A stretch of DNA of 34,699 bases from Pluralibacter sp. GTDB taxonomy: Bacteria > Pseudomonadota > Gammaproteobacteria > Enterobacterales > Enterobacteriaceae. Both the position numbers and the translations under genes were made by a program. The notes beneath the pieces were generated by a model. The model ran no database searches. It was not told the DNA's origin and saw nothing but the letters and a program-made list of their open reading frames with translations. Below are positions 6,746 to 15,559 of this stretch, piece after piece. The first letter of the stretch is position 1. Each line of letters begins with the position of its first letter. The DNA is taken from positions 1 to 34,699 of the forward strand of contig NZ_JAFAGS010000075.1 in assembly GCF_019237635.1 (NCBI RefSeq), written 5' to 3'.

Positions 6746-7759
6746 TTAGTTCAGCCCGAGGAAGTGCTGAGCGATTTTGAAATAGATAATCAGCCCGGTA
6801 CCGTCGATAAGCGTGGCGATAAACGGCGCAGAGACGACCGCCGGGTCGATCCCCACGCGTTTTAACACCATTGGGATCACCGAGGAGACCACTGCGCTCC
6901 ACAGCGTAATACACACCAGCGTCAGGCTGACGATAAGCGTAATGTCGGCGCCGATACCCATCATCCAGGCGCGTACGCATCCTGCCAGACCGAGGGTCAG
7001 CGCGATAAGCAGTGACGTCGACACCTCTTTGCGGATAACCCGCCCCATATCGCGCAGACGCACTTCCCCCAGCGCCATTGCGCGTACCAGGGTGGACGTT
7101 ATCTGCGTGCCGCTGTTGCCGCCGGTGCCTATCAGCAGCGGAATGAAGAACGCCAGCGCGATAGCCGATTCCAGCGACGCCTCAAAATGCTGAATCACGC
7201 TGCTGGTGTAGGCCTCCGCCACAAACAGCAGCAGCAGCCAGACCGAGCGCTTTTTCCACAGCGTCAGCGGGCTGGTTTCCAGATAGGGCTTTTCCAGCGG
7301 CAGCGTAGCGCCCTGGCGCTGCACGTCTTCGGTAACGTCGTCCTCCAGCAGGTGGGCAATCTCTTTTTCCATCAGACAACCGACCAGGATGTCCCGCTCG
7401 ACGACGGGCACGAGGTCAAGATCGCGCTCCGCCAACTGCAATATAACCTGCTGGCGCTCGTCGTCCGGCTTGACGCGAAAGGGGTTGCTGTCCATCAGAT
7501 AGCGGATGGATAGCCCCGGGTCGCTTTCCTGGAGCAGTTTTTTAATCGATAAAATACCGCGCAGCGTCTCCCCGGCGACGACGAACACGTGGCCGGGGAT
7601 ATCGTCAGCGTGCAACTGAGAGATAAACGTCTCTCGCGCCTCATGCACGTTCAGATGGTCGGGTAAGGAGATGAAATCAGTACGCATGTACTGGGCGATA
7701 GCGTCGCCATCAAACGCGGCGTTTGCCGGGTGAACGGCGCATAACTGGCGCTGAGACAT
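6746..7759 (-). CDS. mgtE: MgtE-type Mg2+ transporter, short form without the N domain
   Basis: Inner-membrane Mg2+ channel/transporter of the MgtE family. The 337 residues hold a CBS-domain pair (about 25-140) and then five membrane helices from about 172. Family hallmarks are IPLLIGTGGNSGTQ (206-219) and PFIATLIDGTGLIIYF near the C terminus, with Asp319 matching the pore aspartate (D432 in Thermus thermophilus MgtE). Typical MgtE proteins are about 450 residues with an N-terminal superhelical Mg2+-sensing domain; this one starts almost directly at the CBS pair, so gating may rely on CBS alone. ATG 7759 has AGGGA nine bases upstream, and that site is part of a hairpin linked to the M-box riboswitch (7821-7994). 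Cobalt or other divalent ions are possible minor substrates. Confidence 0.9.
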   Translation of the reverse strand: MSQRQLCAVHPANAAFDGDAIAQYMRTDFISLPDHLNVHEARETFISQLHADDIPGHVFVVAGETLRGILSIKKLLQESDPGLSIRYLMDSNPFRVKPDDERQQVILQLAERDLDLVPVVERDILVGCLMEKEIAHLLEDDVTEDVQRQGATLPLEKPYLETSPLTLWKKRSVWLLLLFVAEAYTSSVIQHFEASLESAIALAFFIPLLIGTGGNSGTQITSTLVRAMALGEVRLRDMGRVIRKEVSTSLLIALTLGLAGCVRAWMMGIGADITLIVSLTLVCITLWSAVVSSVIPMVLKRVGIDPAVVSAPFIATLIDGTGLIIYFKIAQHFLGLN

Positions 7760-7769
7760 TGATGTATTT

Positions 7770-7792
7770 CCCTATTGAAATCTCTCATAGGG
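7770..7792 (-). promoter_or_regulatory. Shine-Dalgarno-sequestering hairpin of the mgtE leader
   Basis: On the minus strand CCCTAT (7787-7792) pairs with ATAGGG (7770-7775) around an 11-base loop. The second arm contains the mgtE ribosome-binding site (AGGGA), so the hairpin would block translation. The same CCCCTAT arm can instead pair with GTAGGG (7823-7828), the 3' strand of M-box helix P1. This gives a simple switch: Mg2+ stabilises P1, which frees CCCCTAT to mask the ribosome site. No U tract follows, so control appears translational. Confidence 0.65.
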
Positions 7793-7820
7793 GCGAACAA
7801 GACAGGAATAGCAAAAGCGG

Positions 7821-7994
7821 ATCCCTACGTCCTGGTTTTAGCACTGTACAACGTATCTCACGGCGGGTTACGCCAAAAGAAGTTACCTTGGCAACACCTT
7901 GATTCGATGGATGCCTGTATTTCCCTGTGTGGTCTCTCTCGATACCATCAGGGCGGTAACTTATATTTGCACAGGAGCCTCGCCATAACGAGAT
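7821..7994 (-). ncRNA. M-box (ykoK) magnesium riboswitch
   Basis: Read on the minus strand, the leader has the M-box signatures in order: GCGAGGCTCCTGT near the 5' end, ATA...GCCC, ACAGG-x-ATCCATCGAATCAAGGTG in the middle, and ACAGTGCTAAAACC near the 3' end. P1 can close between ATCTCGTTA (7986-7994) and TACGTAGGGAT (7821-7831). As remembered, the Bacillus subtilis mgtE M-box has GAGGCTCCTGT, ATCATCGACATAAGGTG and ACAGTGCTAAAGC at matching places. High Mg2+ folds the aptamer and should lower mgtE expression. The element starts about ten bases after the predicted transcription start, leaving no room for other upstream leader elements. Confidence 0.92.
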
Positions 7995-8011
7995 CGTTAA
8001 AATGAGCCGAC

Positions 8012-8017
8012 ATTATA
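8012..8017 (-). promoter_or_regulatory. Promoter -10 element of mgtE
   Basis: On the minus strand CTCCC-TATAAT-GTCGGC is a perfect -10 hexamer with a GC-rich discriminator. Transcription from about 8005 would begin just before helix P1 of the M-box, which supports it. The -35 region (about 8035-8040, CTTTCC) is poor, suggesting a need for an activator. Confidence 0.7.
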
Positions 8018-8052
8018 GGGAGGCCAAATTAGCGGGAAAGCGTAAGTTTCCG

Positions 8053-8079
8053 CTGGTTTATCAACGGTTGATAAACCAG
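8053..8079. promoter_or_regulatory. 27-base palindrome containing a PhoP-box-like repeat
   Basis: CTGGTTTATCAAC (8053-8065) and GTTGATAAACCAG (8067-8079) are perfect 13-base arms around one G. The plus strand reads GGTTTA-TCAAC-GGTTGA, one mismatch from the PhoP box (G/T)GTTTA-N5-(G/T)GTTTA; the minus strand has two mismatches. It lies 36 bases upstream of the mgtE -10 element and about 330 bases before the PmrA-type box of arnB. PhoP control of mgtE or arn is plausible, but the spacing to the mgtE -10 is longer than the classical arrangement. Confidence 0.5.
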
Positions 8080-8125
8080 GCTGCGCTTAGGGGAAAATAA
8101 GGGTAAACCGACCTTTTAGTTGATC

Positions 8126-8141
8126 TGTGTCACATATCACT
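8126..8141. promoter_or_regulatory. Possible CRP-binding site
   Basis: TGTGT-CACATA-TCACT matches eight of ten conserved positions of TGTGA-N6-TCACA. It is far from arnB (425 bases) and about 110 bases upstream of the mgtE -10 element, so its target, if any, is unclear. Confidence 0.3.
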
Positions 8142-8290
8142 GAGCATAGCGTTTGAAAGCGGTAGTGAATGAAGGATATTTACGGCGGGCAATGCAAAAT
8201 TAAATACTAATATTGTGATTTCATCCTCTATAAAAACTTGTTTTTCGAATCTCATTGATGTTTTGTTGATATTGATAATCCGGTGCTCAT

Positions 8291-8314
8291 ACCGCCATTT
8301 TTGATGCGGTTTTT
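8291..8314 (+). terminator. Terminator-like hairpin upstream of arnB
   Basis: ACCGC (8291-8295) pairs with GCGGT (8306-8310) around a 10-base loop and is followed by TTTT. It would end a plus-strand transcript, but no plus-strand gene lies to its left. It may mark the end of an unrecognised small RNA or insulate the arn promoter. Confidence 0.35.
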
Positions 8315-8408
8315 CCGTCGTATGCGCACGCATAAGATGAATAGATAAGCGTGCTAACTTGTTGAAATGGGTCTAGAATGTGTTTTTGGTTTATCGTGTT
8401 TCTTTATT

Positions 8409-8439
8409 CTTAAGACTATCCTAAGCTAACTGCGATAAT
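8409..8439 (+). promoter_or_regulatory. arnB promoter with PmrA (BasR)-type box
   Basis: CTTAAG-ACTAT-CCTAAG (8409-8425) is a direct hexamer repeat with 5-base spacing, as in the PmrA box (YTTAAK-N5-YTTAAK or YCTAAK). A -10 element GATAAT follows at 8434-8439, placing the box over the -35 position as expected for an activated promoter without its own -35. Transcription would start near 8446 and leave a leader of about 120 bases. In Salmonella and E. coli the same operon is PmrA-activated. Confidence 0.7.
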
Positions 8440-8450
8440 TTGCGTCAGGT

Positions 8451-8496
8451 TACATTTGCTTGAACAAATGTAGGGTCTTCCAGACCTTTTATTTTT
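8451..8496 (+). terminator. Leader hairpins of arnB, possible attenuator
   Basis: Two hairpins follow the predicted start site: TACATTTG (8451-8458) with CAAATGTA (8465-8472), then GGTCT-TCC-AGACC (8474-8486) followed by TTTTATTTTT. The second has the form of a small intrinsic terminator inside the leader, 70 bases before arnB. It could stop some transcripts early. No alternative anti-terminator partner was found by eye. Confidence 0.45.
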
Positions 8497-8566
8497 ACTT
8501 CGTTTAACTCTGTGGGCGCAGGATGGTTGCGGAATTAAGATCCTAAAAAACAGGGTAAGGAAAAAT

Positions 8567-9706
8567 ATGAGTGAATTTTTGCCCTTCTCCCGCCCCTCAA
8601 TGGGCGAGGAAGAATTCGCTGCGCTGAAAGAGGTGCTGCAGTCCGGGTGGATTACCACGGGTCCAAAGAACCAGCAGCTGGAAGAGGCGTTCTGCGCCCT
8701 GACCGGCAACCGCCACGCGATTGCGGTCAGTTCCGCCACCGGCGGGATGCATGTCACCCTGATGGCGCTGAATATTGGGCCTGGCGATGAGGTTATCTCA
8801 CCGTCTCTGACCTGGGTTTCCACCCTCAATATGATCGAGCTGCTGGGCGCCCGACCGGTGATGATCGATGTCGACCGCGATACCCTGATGGTCACCCCGG
8901 AGGCTATCGAAGCCGCTATCACCCCGCGCACGAAAGCGATTATTCCCGTGCATTACGCCGGCGCGCCTGCGCAGATCGACGCGATCCGCGCCATTGGCGA
9001 ACGTCACGGCATCCCGGTTATTGAAGACGCGGCGCACGCGGCGGGCACTTACTACAAAGGCCACCACGTCGGCGGGCAGGGGACGGCTATTTTCTCGTTC
9101 CACGCCATTAAAAACATGACCTGCGCCGAAGGCGGACTGATTGTCACCGATAACGACGAGCTGGCGAACCGCATTCGCAGCCTGAAGTTCCACGGTCTGG
9201 GCGTCGACGCCTACGATCGCCAGACGCACGGCCGCGCGCCGCAGGCGGAGGTGATTTCCCCGGGCTTTAAATACAACCTCGCCGACATCAACGCCGCGCT
9301 GGCGCTGGTGCAACTGAAGAAGCTGCCGCAGGCCAATCAGCGCCGCGGCGAAATCGCCCAGCGCTATCTGAAAGAGCTGGCGGATACGCCGTTCCTGCCG
9401 CTGTCGCTGCCGAGCTGGCCGCACCAGCATGCCTGGCATCTGTTTATCATCCGCGTGGATGAAGAACGCTGCGGCATCAGCCGCGATGCGCTGATGGAAC
9501 AGCTGAAAGCGCAGGGCATCGGTACGGGCCTGCACTTCCGCGCCGCCCATACGCAAAAGTATTACCGCGAACGCTATCCGGAGCTCTCTTTGCCAAACAC
9601 GGAGTGGAACAGCGCCCGCATTTGTTCATTACCGCTTTTCCCGGATATGACCGACGACGATGTCACTCGCGTTGTTTCCGCACTTCATAAGCTTGCAGGT
9701 CGTTGA
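8567..9706 (+). CDS. arnB: UDP-4-amino-4-deoxy-L-arabinose--oxoglutarate aminotransferase
   Basis: Converts UDP-L-Ara4O (made by the C-terminal half of ArnA) to UDP-L-Ara4N using glutamate and PLP, in the cytoplasm. The 379-residue DegT/DnrJ/EryC1-family protein is full length. It has the SGWITTGPK entry (26-34), SSATGGMH (55-62), IEDAAHAAG with Asp154 near the PLP nitrogen, and [14 protein letters not shown] with Lys182 as the Schiff-base lysine. AAGGA lies six bases before ATG 8567. First gene of arnBCADTEF, whose members overlap or nearly touch, so the operon is read as one unit. The promoter region carries a PmrA-type box. The flanking ais and pmrD genes seen in E. coli and Salmonella are absent here. 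Confidence 0.97.
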   Translation: MSEFLPFSRPSMGEEEFAALKEVLQSGWITTGPKNQQLEEAFCALTGNRHAIAVSSATGGMHVTLMALNIGPGDEVISPSLTWVSTLNMIELLGARPVMIDVDRDTLMVTPEAIEAAITPRTKAIIPVHYAGAPAQIDAIRAIGERHGIPVIEDAAHAAGTYYKGHHVGGQGTAIFSFHAIKNMTCAEGGLIVTDNDELANRIRSLKFHGLGVDAYDRQTHGRAPQAEVISPGFKYNLADINAALALVQLKKLPQANQRRGEIAQRYLKELADTPFLPLSLPSWPHQHAWHLFIIRVDEERCGISRDALMEQLKAQGIGTGLHFRAAHTQKYYRERYPELSLPNTEWNSARICSLPLFPDMTDDDVTRVVSALHKLAGR

Positions 9707-9707
9707 T

Positions 9708-10691
9708 ATGTTTGAATCTCCTAAGATCGAGAAAGTATCGATTGTTATTCCGGTGTTTAACGAACAGGACAGCCTGCCTGAGCTTATTCGCCGCACCGAT
9801 GCCGCTTGCGCCCTGCTTAACCGGGATTATGAAATCCTGCTGGTGGATGACGGCAGCAGCGACGACTCCGCGCGCATGCTCTGCGACGCCGCCGAAGCGC
9901 CGGGCAGCCATGTGGTTGCCGTATTGCTCAACCGTAACTACGGTCAGCATTCGGCGATCATGGCCGGGTTCAGCCACGTGACTGGCGACCTGATCATTAC
10001 CCTCGACGCCGACTTACAAAACCCGCCGGAAGAGATTCCCCGCCTGGTGGAAAAAGCCGATGAAGGCTATGACGTCGTCGGCACCGTGCGTCAGAACCGT
10101 CAGGACAGCGTGTTCCGTAAAACCGCATCGAAGATGATCAACCGCCTGATTCAGCGCACCACCGGTAAAGCGATGGGCGACTACGGCTGCATGCTGCGCG
10201 CCTATCGCAGCCACATCGTCGAAGCGATGCTGAACTGCCACGAGCGCAGCACCTTTATCCCGATTCTGGCGAACACCTTCGCCCGTCGCGCGGTGGAGAT
10301 CCCGGTGATGCATGCCGAACGTGAGTTTGGCGATTCCAAATACAGCTTCATGCGTCTTATCAACCTGATGTATGACCTGGTGACCTGTCTGACCACCACG
10401 CCGCTGCGCCTGCTGAGCGTTGTGGGCAGCATCATCGCGTTGTTTGGTTTTGGGTTTTCTCTCCTGTTGGTCGTTTTGCGTCTGGCATTTGGCCCGCAGT
10501 GGGCGGGCGACGGCGTCTTCACGCTGTTTGCCATCCTGTTTATGTTTATCGGCGCGCAGTTCGTCGGTATGGGGCTTCTGGGCGAATATATTGGTCGTAT
10601 TTACAACGACGTACGTGCCCGTCCCCGCTACTTTATTCAACGTGTTGTTCGCCAGGAATCCCTGGCTTCTGAAGAGGAAAATCGTTCATGA
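9708..10691 (+). CDS. arnC: Undecaprenyl-phosphate 4-deoxy-4-formamido-L-arabinose transferase
   Basis: Transfers formylated L-Ara4N from UDP to undecaprenyl phosphate at the cytoplasmic face of the inner membrane. It is 327 residues long, a GT2-type glycosyltransferase: [15 protein letters not shown] (13-27), [11 protein letters not shown] (44-54) and [15 protein letters not shown] near 96-110 with the D-x-D metal site. Two membrane helices (about 235-255 and 268-290) anchor the C terminus. The ATG at 9708, one base after the arnB stop, matches the usual MFE start; a longer upstream frame overlapping arnB was not used. The gene overlaps arnA by ATGA. All active-site features are present. Confidence 0.96.
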   Translation: MFESPKIEKVSIVIPVFNEQDSLPELIRRTDAACALLNRDYEILLVDDGSSDDSARMLCDAAEAPGSHVVAVLLNRNYGQHSAIMAGFSHVTGDLIITLDADLQNPPEEIPRLVEKADEGYDVVGTVRQNRQDSVFRKTASKMINRLIQRTTGKAMGDYGCMLRAYRSHIVEAMLNCHERSTFIPILANTFARRAVEIPVMHAEREFGDSKYSFMRLINLMYDLVTCLTTTPLRLLSVVGSIIALFGFGFSLLLVVLRLAFGPQWAGDGVFTLFAILFMFIGAQFVGMGLLGEYIGRIYNDVRARPRYFIQRVVRQESLASEEENRS

Positions 10692-12670
10692 AAGCTGTTG
10701 TATTCGCCTATCACGACATGGGCTGCGCAGGTATACAGGCCCTGCTGGACGCTGGATATGACATCGCGGCGATCTTTACTCACCCGGACAACAGCGGCGA
10801 GAACCATTTCTTTGGTTCCGTTGCGCGTCTGGCGGCCGAGCAAGGAATTACCGTTTATGCCCCGGAAGATGTTAACCACCCGCTGTGGGTCGATCGTATT
10901 CGCGCGATGGCGCCGGACGTCATTTTCTCTTTCTACTACCGTAATCTGCTGAGCGACGACGTTCTCAGCATCGCGCGTCACGGCGCGTTCAACCTGCATG
11001 GTTCCCTGCTGCCGAAATATCGCGGTCGCGCGCCGCTGAACTGGGTACTGGTGAACGGTGAAAAAGAGACCGGCGTTACGCTGCACCGTATGGTGAACCG
11101 CGCCGATGCGGGCGATATCGTGGCGCAAGAAGTGGTGGCTATCGACGATAACGACGTCGCGCTGACACTGCACCGTAAGCTGTGCACCGCGGCGCAGACC
11201 GTGCTGCGCGACGCGCTTCCGGCAATCCGTGACGGCAAAATCAAAGCAACCGCTCAGGACGACAGCAAGGCCACCTACGTTGGCCGTCGTACGCCGGAAG
11301 ATGGTCGTCTGGAGTGGGAAAAATCCGCCGGGCAGTTGCACAATCTGGTCCGCGCGGTGAGCGATCCGTGGCCGGGCGCGTTTGGCTTTGTGGGCACCAA
11401 CAAGTTTATCGTCTGGAAATCCCGCGTTCGTCATGACCTGGCTGCTGCGAAGCCGGGCACCGTGCTGTCCGTTGCGCCGCTGACGATCGCCTGTGGCGAA
11501 GGCGCGCTGGAAATCGTGACCGGCCAGAGCGAGAACGGCGTTTACATGCAGGGCGCTCAACTGGCGCAGGCGCTGGGTCTGGTGGGCGGCGCGCTGCTGA
11601 GCAGCCGTCCGTTCGTGGCGGTTAAGCGTCGCACCCGCGTGCTGATCCTCGGCGTGAACGGCTTTATCGGCAACCACCTGACTGAACGCCTGCTGGCTGA
11701 CGACAACTACGAGATTTACGGTCTGGATATCGGCTCTGACGCCATCAGCCGTTTCCTCAACAGCCCGCGCTTCCATTTCGTGGAAGGGGATATCAGCATT
11801 CACTCCGAGTGGATCGAGTACCACATCAAGAAATGTGATGTCGTTCTGCCGCTGGTGGCGATCGCGACGCCAATCGAATATACCCGTAACCCGCTGCGCG
11901 TGTTTGAACTGGATTTCGAAGAGAACCTGAAAATCATTCGCGACTGCGTGAAGTACAACAAGCGCATCATTTTCCCGTCCACCTCTGAAGTGTACGGCAT
12001 GTGTACTGACAACAGCTTCGATGAAGACACCTCGAACCTGGTCGTTGGGCCGATTAACAAGCAGCGCTGGATCTACTCGGTTTCTAAACAGCTGATGGAC
12101 CGCGTGATTTGGGCCTACGGCGACAAAGCGGATCTGAAATTCACTCTGTTCCGTCCGTTTAACTGGATGGGGCCGCGTCTGGACAACCTCAACGCCGCGC
12201 GTATCGGCAGCTCCCGTGCCATCACCCAGCTTATCCTCAACCTGGTTGAAGGTTCGCCGATCAAGCTTATCGAAGGCGGCAAGCAGAAGCGCTGCTTCAC
12301 CGATATTTCTGACGGTATCGAAGCGCTGTTCCGCATCATCGAGAACAAAGACGGCCGCTGCGACGGGCAGATCATCAACATCGGTAACCCGGACAACGAA
12401 GCGAGCATCAAAGAGCTGGCTGAAATGCTGCTGGAGTGCTTCGAGCGTCATCCGCTGCGCAACAATTTCCCGCCGTTTGCCGGTTTCCGCGAAGTGGAAA
12501 GCAGCGACTACTACGGTAAAGGCTACCAGGACGTTGAGCACCGTAAGCCGAGCATTCGCAACGCCAAGCGCTGCCTCGACTGGGAACCGACGGTAGAAAT
12601 GCAGCAGACCGTTGAAGAGACGCTGGACTTCTTCCTGCGCACCGTTGAGCTGTCGGATAGCGCTAAATGA
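10688..12670 (+). CDS. arnA: Bifunctional UDP-L-Ara4N formyltransferase / UDP-glucuronate decarboxylating dehydrogenase
   Basis: A two-domain enzyme of 660 residues, the same length as in E. coli. The N-terminal domain (1-304) formylates UDP-L-Ara4N with 10-formyl-THF: [13 protein letters not shown] holds Asn102 and His104, and NRADAGDI holds Asp140. The C-terminal SDR domain (about 315-660) oxidatively decarboxylates UDP-glucuronate: [10 protein letters not shown] (322-331) binds NAD+, and [10 protein letters not shown] holds Ser433 and Glu434, with a Y-x-x-x-K pair further on (SVSKQLMD). It supplies the substrate for ArnB and formylates ArnB's product for ArnC. It overlaps arnC and arnD by four bases each. 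UDP-glucuronate must come from Ugd, which is not in the window. Confidence 0.98.
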   Translation: MKAVVFAYHDMGCAGIQALLDAGYDIAAIFTHPDNSGENHFFGSVARLAAEQGITVYAPEDVNHPLWVDRIRAMAPDVIFSFYYRNLLSDDVLSIARHGAFNLHGSLLPKYRGRAPLNWVLVNGEKETGVTLHRMVNRADAGDIVAQEVVAIDDNDVALTLHRKLCTAAQTVLRDALPAIRDGKIKATAQDDSKATYVGRRTPEDGRLEWEKSAGQLHNLVRAVSDPWPGAFGFVGTNKFIVWKSRVRHDLAAAKPGTVLSVAPLTIACGEGALEIVTGQSENGVYMQGAQLAQALGLVGGALLSSRPFVAVKRRTRVLILGVNGFIGNHLTERLLADDNYEIYGLDIGSDAISRFLNSPRFHFVEGDISIHSEWIEYHIKKCDVVLPLVAIATPIEYTRNPLRVFELDFEENLKIIRDCVKYNKRIIFPSTSEVYGMCTDNSFDEDTSNLVVGPINKQRWIYSVSKQLMDRVIWAYGDKADLKFTLFRPFNWMGPRLDNLNAARIGSSRAITQLILNLVEGSPIKLIEGGKQKRCFTDISDGIEALFRIIENKDGRCDGQIINIGNPDNEASIKELAEMLLECFERHPLRNNFPPFAGFREVESSDYYGKGYQDVEHRKPSIRNAKRCLDWEPTVEMQQTVEETLDFFLRTVELSDSAK

Positions 12671-13572
12671 TGAGAAAAGTTGGCTTACGCGTTGATGTGG
12701 ACACCTTTCGCGGCACCCGCGAAGGCGTTCCGCGCCTGCTGGAGACTCTTCGCCGGCACGACATTCAGGCCAGCTTTTTTTTCAGCGTCGGACCGGACAA
12801 CATGGGGCGCCATCTCTGGCGCCTGATCAAGCCGAGGTTCCTGTGGAAGATGCTGCGCTCGCGCGCGGCATCGCTCTACGGGTGGGATATTCTGCTGGCC
12901 GGCACCGCCTGGCCTGGCAGAAACATTGGCTTTGCCAACGCCGATATTATTCGTAATACGGCGAAGGTGCATGAAGTTGGTCTGCATGCCTGGGATCATC
13001 ACCGCTGGCAAATGTGGAGCGGCGTATGGGATCAGGCGCACCTGGAAAAGGAAATTGAGCGCGGTTTGCAGGCGCTGGAAACCATTACCGGCAGCAGCGT
13101 CACCTGCTCGGCGGTCGCGGGCTGGCGTGCCGATCAGCGCGTCGTGAAGGCGAAAGAGCGCTTCGGTTTTCTTTACAACAGCGACTGTCGCGGGACGCGT
13201 CCTTTCCTGCCGACGTTAGGCGAGGGAGTGACGGGTACCGTACAGATCCCGGTGACGTTACCGACCTGGGATGAAGTCGTAGGTAGTAAAGTCAGTGTAG
13301 AGGATTTCAACGATTATCTGATTGATTGTATTCATAAAGATAACGGTGTGCCGGTCTACACGATCCATGCGGAAGTAGAAGGGATTATCGGCGCGGATCA
13401 GTTTGATGCCCTGTTGAGCCAGGCGGCTCGCGAAGGCATTACGTTTTGCCCGCTTAGCCAACTGCTACCTGAAGATTTCAGCACCCTGCCTGTCGGCAAA
13501 GTGGTGCGTGGTGAACTGGCTGGCCGTGAAGGCTGGCTTGGACAGGAACAATTGTTGAGCGAAGGTCTATGA
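12667..13572 (+). CDS. arnD: 4-deoxy-4-formamido-L-arabinose-phosphoundecaprenol deformylase
   Basis: Removes the formyl group from undecaprenyl-phosphate-Ara4FN so that the free-amine donor can be flipped. The 301-residue protein belongs to the polysaccharide deacetylase (NodB) superfamily. [11 protein letters not shown] gives the metal-binding Asp10/Asp12 pair, and [11 protein letters not shown] (105-115) gives the histidine site. It acts at the cytoplasmic face of the membrane and has no cleavable signal. The start ATGATG overlaps the arnA stop; the 3' end overlaps arnT by ATGA. Length is slightly above the E. coli protein (296), with a divergent tail, which is ordinary for the family. Confidence 0.95.
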   Translation: MMRKVGLRVDVDTFRGTREGVPRLLETLRRHDIQASFFFSVGPDNMGRHLWRLIKPRFLWKMLRSRAASLYGWDILLAGTAWPGRNIGFANADIIRNTAKVHEVGLHAWDHHRWQMWSGVWDQAHLEKEIERGLQALETITGSSVTCSAVAGWRADQRVVKAKERFGFLYNSDCRGTRPFLPTLGEGVTGTVQIPVTLPTWDEVVGSKVSVEDFNDYLIDCIHKDNGVPVYTIHAEVEGIIGADQFDALLSQAAREGITFCPLSQLLPEDFSTLPVGKVVRGELAGREGWLGQEQLLSEGL

Positions 13573-15224
13573 AATCTTTACGTTTTAGCGCTTCTCTGCT
13601 GTTTTTATACGCGCTTTATTACCTCGTTCCATTAAATTCTCGCTTGCTATGGCAGCCCGATGAGACCCGATACGCGGAAATTAGCCGCGAAATGCTGGCC
13701 TCTGGCGACTGGATTGTGCCGCATTTCCTCGGGTTACGTTATTTTGAGAAACCGATTGCCGGATACTGGATCAACAGCATCGGGCAGTGGTTGTTCGGGC
13801 ATGACAATTTCGGCGTGCGCATTGGCGTTGTCTTCGCCACTGCCTGCACGGCGGCGATGGTGGCGTGGCTTGCCTGGAAAATCTGGCAGGACAAACGCAC
13901 GGCACTGCTCTCTGCGGTGATTTTCCTGACCGCGTTTTTGGTTTATGGCATCGGCACTTATGCGGTGCTCGACCCGATGATCGCGATGTGGCTGATGCTG
14001 GCGATGTGCAGCTTCTGGGGCGCGTCGCAGGCGCAAACCCGCGGCGGTAAAATTGGCGGCTATGTCCTGCTTGGCGTTGCCTGCGGTATGGGGGTGATGA
14101 CCAAAGGCTTCCTGGCGCTGGCGGTGCCGGTGATCGGCGTCCTGCCGTGGGTCATCATGCAAAAACGCTGGAAAGAGGTGTTGCTGTACGGCTGGCTGGC
14201 GGTGGTGGTCTGCGTGCTCACGGTGCTGCCGTGGGGGCTGGCTATCGCGCAGCGCGAGCCGGATTTCTGGCGCTATTTCTTCTGGGTGGAGCATATCCAG
14301 CGTTTCGCCCAGAGCGATGCGCAGCATAAAGCGCCGTTCTGGTACTACATTCCGTTCCTGATTGCCGGCAGCCTGCCGTGGCTGGCGCTGCTGCCGGGGG
14401 CGCTGAAAACCGGTTGGAAGGGGCGCGGTTCTGAGCATGGCGCGTTTTACCTGCTGGGATGGGTGGTGATGCCGTTCCTGTTCTTTAGCATCGCCAAGGG
14501 CAAGCTGCCGACCTATATCCTGCCGTGCTTTGCACCGCTGGCAATCCTGATGGCGCGCTACGCGCTGGCGGCGGTTGAGCGTGGGGCGAAGGTGCTGCGC
14601 GTGAACGGCTATATCAACATCGGCTTCGGTCTGATTGGCCTGGTGGCGGTGCTGGTGGTCTCGCCGTGGGGCTTCCTGTCCAAACCGGTGTGGAGCAACA
14701 TCGAGCTGTATAAGTGTCTGCTGGCGGCGGTGGCGTTTGGCGCCTGGGCGCTGGTGGGGTGGCTCTCTCTGCGCGACGGCGTGAAGCGCTGGACTCTGGC
14801 CGCCTGCTGCCCGCTAGCGCTGGGGTTGCTGATCGGTTTCGCCATCCCCGACAGGATTATCGACAGCAAGCAGCCGCAGTTCATCACCGATATTGTGAGC
14901 GAGCAGTTAGCCCCGAGCCGTTACGTGATGTCTAACAGCGTGGGTATCGCCGCCGGACTGGCGTGGGAGCTTAAGCGCAGCGATATCATGATGTTCAGCG
15001 AGCATGGCGAGCTGGAATACGGTCTGGACTATCCTGATGCGAAAGATCGTTTTCTGCCGAAAAGCGACTTCGAGACATGGCTGGCAGCGCATCGGGCTGA
15101 AGGGCCAATTTCGCTGGTCTTACAGCTGAAGAAAGGGCAGAAGCTTGAAGACCTGGGGCTACCGAAACCGGACAATGTCTACACATTGAGTCGCATGGCC
15201 TTTGTGCAGTATCTGCCGCAATGA
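13569..15224 (+). CDS. arnT: Lipid A L-Ara4N transferase, GT-C glycosyltransferase
   Basis: Moves L-Ara4N from undecaprenyl phosphate to the phosphates of lipid A on the periplasmic side, lowering negative charge and giving resistance to polymyxin and cationic peptides. The 551-residue protein has the expected 12-13 membrane helices and a C-terminal periplasmic domain from about 430. The first periplasmic loop carries [14 protein letters not shown] (29-42), the family's conserved acidic loop with the catalytic Asp and RYAE motif, followed by [12 protein letters not shown] (58-69). It overlaps arnD by four bases and arnE by ATGA. The distantly related GT-C protein at 5257-6693 has the same loop type but a different sequence. 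Confidence 0.97.
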   Translation: MKSLRFSASLLFLYALYYLVPLNSRLLWQPDETRYAEISREMLASGDWIVPHFLGLRYFEKPIAGYWINSIGQWLFGHDNFGVRIGVVFATACTAAMVAWLAWKIWQDKRTALLSAVIFLTAFLVYGIGTYAVLDPMIAMWLMLAMCSFWGASQAQTRGGKIGGYVLLGVACGMGVMTKGFLALAVPVIGVLPWVIMQKRWKEVLLYGWLAVVVCVLTVLPWGLAIAQREPDFWRYFFWVEHIQRFAQSDAQHKAPFWYYIPFLIAGSLPWLALLPGALKTGWKGRGSEHGAFYLLGWVVMPFLFFSIAKGKLPTYILPCFAPLAILMARYALAAVERGAKVLRVNGYINIGFGLIGLVAVLVVSPWGFLSKPVWSNIELYKCLLAAVAFGAWALVGWLSLRDGVKRWTLAACCPLALGLLIGFAIPDRIIDSKQPQFITDIVSEQLAPSRYVMSNSVGIAAGLAWELKRSDIMMFSEHGELEYGLDYPDAKDRFLPKSDFETWLAAHRAEGPISLVLQLKKGQKLEDLGLPKPDNVYTLSRMAFVQYLPQ

Positions 15225-15559
15225 TAACGACCCTCTCCCTGCTACTGGCAAGCCTGCTGAGCTGTATTGGGCAACTTTGTCAGAAGCAGGCCACCCGCCC
15301 GGCGAAATCCGGGCGGCGTGGTCGGCATATCGCCCTGTGGCTTGGGCTGGCGCTGCTGGCGCTGGGTAGCGGCATGGCGATGTGGCTGGTGGTATTACAG
15401 CGCGTGCCGGTGGGCATCGCTTATCCTATGCTGAGCCTGAACTTCGTTTGGGTGACGCTGGCGGCGCGCTATATCTGGCGTGAGCCGGTATCGGTTCATC
15501 ACTGGGCGGGCGTTGGGATGATTATTGTCGGTATTGTGGTGCTCGGAGGAAGCTACTGA
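15221..15559 (+). CDS. arnE: L-Ara4N-phosphoundecaprenol flippase subunit ArnE
   Basis: Small inner-membrane protein of 112 residues with four predicted helices, from the EamA/SMR-like family. With ArnF it is thought to flip undecaprenyl-phosphate-L-Ara4N to the periplasmic face. Family features seen are the [10 protein letters not shown] segment (about 17-26) and the [19 protein letters not shown] segment. The start overlaps the arnT stop (ATGA) and its own stop TGA shares one base with the arnF start, so both subunits are probably made in similar amounts. Length matches the E. coli protein closely. Confidence 0.94.
   Translation: MITTLSLLLASLLSCIGQLCQKQATRPAKSGRRGRHIALWLGLALLALGSGMAMWLVVLQRVPVGIAYPMLSLNFVWVTLAARYIWREPVSVHHWAGVGMIIVGIVVLGGSY

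Larger units (their letters stand above)
8080..8408. other. Non-coding stretch between mgtE and arnB regulatory regions
   Basis: AT-rich, with no convincing gene on either strand; a 67-codon minus-strand frame has no family resemblance. It holds a CRP-like site (8126-8141), a terminator-like hairpin on the plus strand (8291-8314), and a small ATGCG/CGCAT inverted repeat near 8322-8334. A small RNA cannot be excluded. Confidence 0.5.

Noticed and set aside
7775-8005. 76-codon plus-strand frame upstream of arnB
   Set aside because: It lies entirely on the reverse complement of the M-box leader.
8130-8333. 67-codon minus-strand frame between mgtE and arnB
   Set aside because: No family likeness or ribosome site; the region is AT-rich and non-coding in character.
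10637-12541. 634-codon open frame antisense to arnA
   Set aside because: It is the mirror of a strongly conserved gene with GC-rich third positions; it has no motif, signal or ribosome site.
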